From an uncultured Prevotellaceae bacterium (lineage in GTDB: Bacteria; Bacteroidota; Bacteroidia; Bacteroidales; Bacteroidaceae), in assembly GCA_947174945.1 (NCBI GenBank), contig CAMWKZ010000010.1, positions 1-64,000 on the forward strand: 64,000 nt of DNA, in the 5' to 3' direction. The notes under the pieces are model-generated. The model searched no databases. It worked only from the letters and a program-made list of their open reading frames with translations, and was not told the DNA's origin. The stretch's first letter is position 1; each line of letters starts with the position of its first letter. This document shows positions 60,606 to 64,000 of the stretch, piece by piece. The translations under genes and the position numbers were made by a program.

Positions 60606-61195
60606 ATGTAAATTTCCGCCGTTTATGGCAATATTCTTTTGCAGTGGCTATGCTGATGTTCGTCATCGGCATAGCCATTGATTTTACGGACGTGACGACA
60701 TATACACGTCGGATGCAAGGATATATGGCTGAGGGCGACTACGCGAAAGCACTGCAGGTGGGTGAGCGTTCCGACAAGACAGACCGTCGGTTACTTCTGT
60801 TACGCATGGAGGCACTCGACCATGAGCACCTGCTGGGCGAACGTCTGTTTATCTATCCTGTTATCGGTAGGGGCGGGCAGCTGGTCCATAAAGGAGGTGA
60901 CTATGAGTTGTGTGCCTACCTGATAGACAAGAACCTGACTCGCTTTGTTGCCGTCCTGCCCAAATATTATGCGTTAGACGAACAGTTGCCTCGGCATTAT
61001 CGTGAGGCACTGGTACTCTATATGCACCAGCATTCCAATCCGGCGGTCGTCTACCATGACAATGTGATGGAAACCGATTACAAGGATATGCAGCAGCAGG
61101 AGCGTCTCTACCCAGACCCGAAAGCCCGTCAGATGGTTCTCTCACAGAACTATGGGGGAACTTATTGGTATTATTATGACTACTTAAACAAATAA
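60602..61195 (+). CDS. Membrane-anchored protein of unknown function
   Basis: Protein of 197 residues with one N-terminal transmembrane helix (FAVAMLMFVIGIAIDF). The rest is polar and helical, with MAEGDYAKALQVGERSDKTDRRLLLLRMEALDHEHLLGE resembling tetratricopeptide-type helices. No enzyme motif seen; possibly the tail part of a DUF6057-like family, which I cannot confirm. The ATG overlaps the glgB stop codon by four bases, so it is co-translated. Confidence 0.6.
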   Translation: MNVNFRRLWQYSFAVAMLMFVIGIAIDFTDVTTYTRRMQGYMAEGDYAKALQVGERSDKTDRRLLLLRMEALDHEHLLGERLFIYPVIGRGGQLVHKGGDYELCAYLIDKNLTRFVAVLPKYYALDEQLPRHYREALVLYMHQHSNPAVVYHDNVMETDYKDMQQQERLYPDPKARQMVLSQNYGGTYWYYYDYLNK

Positions 61196-61242
61196 ATGAA
61201 ATATTTTTTTGCAAATAAGTAACGGTTTACAATTTATTTGTG

Positions 61243-61250
61243 TAATTTTG
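61243..61250 (+). promoter_or_regulatory. -7 box of dapA
   Basis: TAATTTTG on the plus strand, 29 bases ahead of the ATG at 61280. Confidence 0.6.
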
Positions 61251-61279
61251 CAGTCATAAAGCAAGAATTCTTATTTTCT

Positions 61280-62167
61280 ATGGTACATAATATCTTCAAG
61301 GGTTTAGGTATTGCGCTGGTAACCCCCTTTCAGGAAGACGGCTCGGTGGACTATAAGGCACTGATTCGTTTAGTGGAATATCAGCTTAACAATGGTGCAG
61401 ACTTCTTTTGTATTCTTGCCACTACGGGTGAGACCCCGACGCTGACGGCAGAGGAGAAGAAGAAAGTCAAGGAATTAGTGGTAGACTTGGTTGGCGGGCG
61501 CGTTCCTATCCTGATGGGCTGCGGAGGCTATAATACGGCTGCCGTGGTGGAAGAACTGAAGACAGGCGATTTCAAGGGAATAGACGGTGTACTGAGCGTA
61601 TGCCCTTACTATAATAAACCTTCGCAGGAGGGGCTTTACCAGCATTTCAAGGCTATTGCCGCTGCCACCAAACTGCCAGTAGTGCTCTACAACGTGCCTG
61701 GTCGCACGGGGGTTAACTTGAAGGCTGAGACGACGGTCAGGCTGGCTCGCGACTGCGAGAACATCGTGGCCATCAAGGAGGCCTCGGGCAATCTGGAGCA
61801 GGTAGACGAGATTATCAAGAACAAACCCAAGTCATTTGACGTTATTTCGGGTGACGACGCACTGACCTTCCCCATGATTTCGTGCGGAGCCGTGGGCGTA
61901 ATAAGCGTTATTGGCAATGCGCTGCCCAAGGAGTTTTCGAAGATGATACGCCTGCAACTCAAAGGTGAGTACGACGGGGCGCGCAAGATACACCACCGCT
62001 TTACCGACTTGTTCTCGTTGCTCTTTGTCGATGGCAATCCGGCTGGCGTGAAGGCAATGCTGCACGAGATGGGCTACATCCAGAATGTGTTGCGACTGCC
62101 GCTGGTACCTACGCGCATCTCTACGCTACAGCGTATGAGCGAAATCATGAAGGAACTCAAGATTTAG
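61280..62167 (+). CDS. dapA: 4-hydroxy-tetrahydrodipicolinate synthase
   Basis: Condenses pyruvate and aspartate semialdehyde in the lysine/diaminopimelate pathway. About 295 residues, a TIM barrel: GLGIALVTPFQEDGSVD, TTGETPTL, VLYNVPGRTG with the proton-relay Tyr, IVAIKEASG with the Schiff-base Lys, and the C-terminal GNPAGVKAML. The ATG at 61280 is chosen; a start at 61238 would lie before the promoter. It is followed by an AraC gene 14 bases later, probably on the same transcript. Confidence 0.96.
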   Translation: MVHNIFKGLGIALVTPFQEDGSVDYKALIRLVEYQLNNGADFFCILATTGETPTLTAEEKKKVKELVVDLVGGRVPILMGCGGYNTAAVVEELKTGDFKGIDGVLSVCPYYNKPSQEGLYQHFKAIAAATKLPVVLYNVPGRTGVNLKAETTVRLARDCENIVAIKEASGNLEQVDEIIKNKPKSFDVISGDDALTFPMISCGAVGVISVIGNALPKEFSKMIRLQLKGEYDGARKIHHRFTDLFSLLFVDGNPAGVKAMLHEMGYIQNVLRLPLVPTRISTLQRMSEIMKELKI

Positions 62168-62181
62168 CTGGGAGCTGAGAG

Positions 62182-63066
62182 ATGGAAGAAGTCAGGGTCA
62201 TTCACGAAATTACGCCACTGATGGGGCGCGACTCCCTCTACATTGCCGACCGCAGGAAGAAGGAGTTTACTTACCCCATCCATAACCACGAGGTGTTCGA
62301 GCTTAATTTCGTTGAGCACGCTGCGGGGGTGCGCCGTGTGGTGGGTGACTCTAACGAGGTAATAGGCGAGTACGATTTGGTGCTTATTACCAGTCCTGAC
62401 TTGGAACACGTATGGGAACAAAACACCTGCCAGAGCGACGACATCCGCGAGGTGACCATCCAGTTTCATGTTGACCTCAATGAAAACGGATTCTTGACAC
62501 GCACCCCGTTCCATTCTATCCGCAAGATGATGCTGGAAGCCCGTAAGGGGCTCTGCTTTCCGCTGGAGGACATTATGCGCGTCTATCCGCAAATCGATTC
62601 GCTTAGCTCGGTTAAGGATGGCTTTTATGCCGTTTCGCAGTTCTGCGCCATACTCTATGAACTGTCTAAAAGCACCAAGGCACGCACGCTGGCTACGTCA
62701 AGCTATGCCAAGGTGGAGGTAGAGAGCGATTCGCGACGCGTGCTGAAGGTGAAGAACTATATATCCACGAATTATCGCAACGAGATACGGCTGGCCACGC
62801 TGGCTGACATAGCAGGCATGAGCCCGTCGGCCTTCAGTCGCTTTTTTAAGCTGCATACGGGGCGCAATCTCAGCGAGTACATTATCGAGATGCGTCTGGG
62901 CTATGCCAGTCGGCTGTTGGTTGACACGTCGAAGGGTATTGCCGAGATATGCTACGACTGCGGGTTTAATAACCTGAGCAACTTTAACCGTATTTTCAAA
63001 AAGAAGAAGAACTGCTCGCCGTCAGAGTTCCGTGAAAACTACCATAAGACACGCATTGTGGTCTGA
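62182..63066 (+). CDS. AraC-family transcription regulator
   Basis: Cytoplasmic regulator of 294 residues. The N-terminal half is a cupin-like sensing domain (FTYPIHNHEVFELNFVEHAAG, DLVLITSPDLEHVW). The C-terminal half (about 190-290) has the double helix-turn-helix: LATLADIAGMSPSAFSRFFKLHTGRN and IAEICYDCGFNNLSNFNRIFKKKK. It probably binds a sugar-like ligand. It follows dapA by 14 bases but need not regulate it; target genes are unknown. Confidence 0.88.
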   Translation: MEEVRVIHEITPLMGRDSLYIADRRKKEFTYPIHNHEVFELNFVEHAAGVRRVVGDSNEVIGEYDLVLITSPDLEHVWEQNTCQSDDIREVTIQFHVDLNENGFLTRTPFHSIRKMMLEARKGLCFPLEDIMRVYPQIDSLSSVKDGFYAVSQFCAILYELSKSTKARTLATSSYAKVEVESDSRRVLKVKNYISTNYRNEIRLATLADIAGMSPSAFSRFFKLHTGRNLSEYIIEMRLGYASRLLVDTSKGIAEICYDCGFNNLSNFNRIFKKKKNCSPSEFRENYHKTRIVV

Positions 63067-63106
63067 CGATAGGGATAGGTGATTCAATAAACTAAACCGT
63101 AGGACT

Positions 63107-63517
63107 ATGAAGAAAGAACTGAGGCTTAAGAATCAAGTGGAGGAATTGGCGAGAGTCAACCAGTTCAACGACGAGATAGGCGACGAACTGGGACTGGACG
63201 CAGAGCTCCGCATGAATCTTAACTTGGTGATGGAGGAGATGGTTAGCAACGTCATCTTCTACGCCTATCCTGAGGGCAAGGTGGCCGACATTGAGCTGAT
63301 GGCCGAGAGCGACGGCAAGGAACTGACCTTTACGCTGAGTGACCAGGGCATAGAGTTTGACCCAACGACGAGAGAGGACACCAATCTTGACGCAAATCCG
63401 ATGGAGCGCGACATTGGCGGCATGGGCATCTGCATCGTCAAAAGCATTATGAACGAAGTGACTTACCAACGGTTGGGGGACAGAAACCTGCTGACCATGA
63501 AGAAGAATATCGAGTAA
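63107..63517 (+). CDS. RsbW-like serine kinase / anti-sigma switch ATPase
   Basis: Histidine-kinase-like ATPase of 136 residues of the RsbW/SpoIIAB type. N box NLVMEEMVSNVIFYAY, G1 box TLSDQGIEFDPT, G2 box GGMGICIVKSIM. In partner-switching systems it phosphorylates the STAS partner and binds a target factor. It has that STAS gene 26 bases downstream. No alternative sigma factor gene is nearby, so the target may be encoded elsewhere. Confidence 0.82.
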   Translation: MKKELRLKNQVEELARVNQFNDEIGDELGLDAELRMNLNLVMEEMVSNVIFYAYPEGKVADIELMAESDGKELTFTLSDQGIEFDPTTREDTNLDANPMERDIGGMGICIVKSIMNEVTYQRLGDRNLLTMKKNIE

Positions 63518-63543
63518 ATTAAAGAACAAAGAACTATAACATT

Positions 63544-63855
63544 ATGACACAGATTATCAAAGAAGGTTGTAAGACTATCATTATGACGGGTGAACGTATC
63601 GACACAATGAACGCGCCGCAGTTTGAACAGGACATTCAGCCCGCTCTGACCGACGCAGGTGTGGACTTGGAAATGGACTGTACCCATCTTACCTATATGG
63701 CCAGCTCTGGTCTGCGTATTATCCAGAAGACGATGCGCACCGTGATGCAGCAGAAGGGCCAGTTCAAGATGACCAACGTTAGCCCTGAAATCTACAAGGT
63801 ACTGGCCATGACGGGCTTCACCAAGTTTATGAAGGTTGAGAAGAAGGCCGTGTAA
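63544..63855 (+). CDS. STAS-domain antagonist (RsbV/SpoIIAA-like)
   Basis: Anti-sigma-factor antagonist of 103 residues. STAS core with RIDTMNAPQFEQDIQPAL, MDCTHLTYMASSGLRIIQKTM; the Ser in the ASSGLR motif is the site phosphorylated by RsbW-type kinases. It forms a partner-switch pair with the preceding gene. A strong terminator follows. Confidence 0.88.
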   Translation: MTQIIKEGCKTIIMTGERIDTMNAPQFEQDIQPALTDAGVDLEMDCTHLTYMASSGLRIIQKTMRTVMQQKGQFKMTNVSPEIYKVLAMTGFTKFMKVEKKAV

Positions 63856-63875
63856 GGGAAACTAACGGCTGTCAT

Positions 63876-63914
63876 AAAGTCCCCCAGCTGCTAAGCAGGC
63901 TGGGGGACTTTTTT
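63876..63914 (+). terminator. Terminator after the partner-switch pair
   Basis: Perfect 13-bp inverted repeat (63876-63888 with 63899-63911), 10-base loop, six T residues (63909-63914). It faces the convergent VOC gene. Confidence 0.9.
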
Positions 63915-63922
63915 GATGGCTC

Positions 63923-64000
63923 CTATTCGGTAAACGAGCTTATCTCTATCAGGTTTCCTTCGGGGTCGGCCACGTAGCAGGTGCGCTGGCCCCACGGCTC
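63923..64000 (-). CDS. VOC-family (glyoxalase/bleomycin-resistance fold) protein, 3' end only
   Basis: The last 25 codons of a minus-strand gene entering from beyond the window end. They translate to EPWGQRTCYVADPEGNLIEI followed by SSFTE and a TAG stop at 63923-63925. The DPEGNLIEI motif, with its metal-ligand Glu, is the hallmark C-terminus of the VOC/glyoxalase I superfamily. The function cannot be told from this fragment. Confidence 0.75.
   Translation of the reverse strand, partial: EPWGQRTCYVADPEGNLIEISSFTE

Noticed and set aside
1..64000. tRNA or rRNA genes
   Set aside because: No cloverleaf with a GGTTCGA-type T-loop or rRNA core was seen; GTTCGA-like strings lie inside coding genes.

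Overview
The window is a chromosomal segment of a Bacteroidota bacterium, most likely a member of the Prevotellaceae. Three things point there. Promoters repeatedly match the phylum's TTTG-N19/20-TAnnTTTG pattern. An RpoD/SigA-type sigma factor without region 1.1 is encoded in the window. Several genes belong to Bacteroidota-typical families: a DUF5686 outer-membrane protein, short OmpH/Skp lipoproteins, a type IIIK-like SerA, a periplasmic-propeller regulator, Sde182-type nucleoside-hydrolase-like proteins and Sel1/WG-repeat lipoproteins. No rRNA, tRNA, insertion sequence, prophage or CRISPR array was seen.

Layout. 0.1-1.7 kb holds a HigBA-like toxin-antitoxin pair and a phosphoribosyltransferase-like gene. 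1.8-3.9 kb is the serC-serA operon with a strong terminator. 4-8.1 kb has a DbpA-like helicase, an OmpH-like lipoprotein and a small membrane protein, divergent from pepD. 8.1-8.7 kb carries a 22-bp-periodic array and a structured RNA that I read as a candidate 6S RNA. 8.7-14.4 kb holds a PAP2 phosphatase, a RelA-like ppGpp synthetase, panB, an MFS transporter and a Nudix hydrolase. 14.5-23.4 kb holds the DUF5686-addA-addB operon and the sigma factor. 23.5-29.6 kb is a tightly packed lon-tgt-lptG-DEAD helicase operon. 29.7-34.4 kb is a run of secreted repeat proteins (YD-like, WG, Sel1, Sel1-TonB). 34.4-37.5 kb holds a structured RNA or leader and a three-gene AbiE-like nucleotidyltransferase plus metallophosphoesterase locus. 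37.5-48 kb holds a GH106-like enzyme, TrmN6, a MORN-GH25 protein, NudC, a 5'-nucleotidase, a short DnaJ-like protein, a TlpA-like thioredoxin and a preQ1-riboswitch-controlled yhhQ-queF pair. 48-53 kb holds a propeller-AraC membrane regulator with two Sde182-like enzymes. 53.4-64 kb holds FluC, two deoxynucleoside kinases, KdsB, a MORN protein, YhcH, GlgB, DapA, an AraC regulator, an RsbW/RsbV-like partner-switch pair and the end of a VOC protein.

The main finding is a set of five intergenic arrays (8156-8397, 14434-14521, 37514-37733, 40397-40528, 53297-53434). All are built of degenerate, quasi-palindromic units with an exact 22-bp period, about two helical turns. The first and third align end to end in inverted orientation. 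The fifth is mirror-symmetric. I know of no described element with this architecture.

Functional links inside the window: Tgt, YhhQ and QueF share the queuosine pathway. RelA, the sigma factor and the candidate 6S RNA are all transcription-level regulators. AddA and AddB form the recombination nuclease. NudC, the 5'-nucleotidase, the Sde182-like proteins and the deoxynucleoside kinases could together support nucleotide scavenging; this last link is inference.
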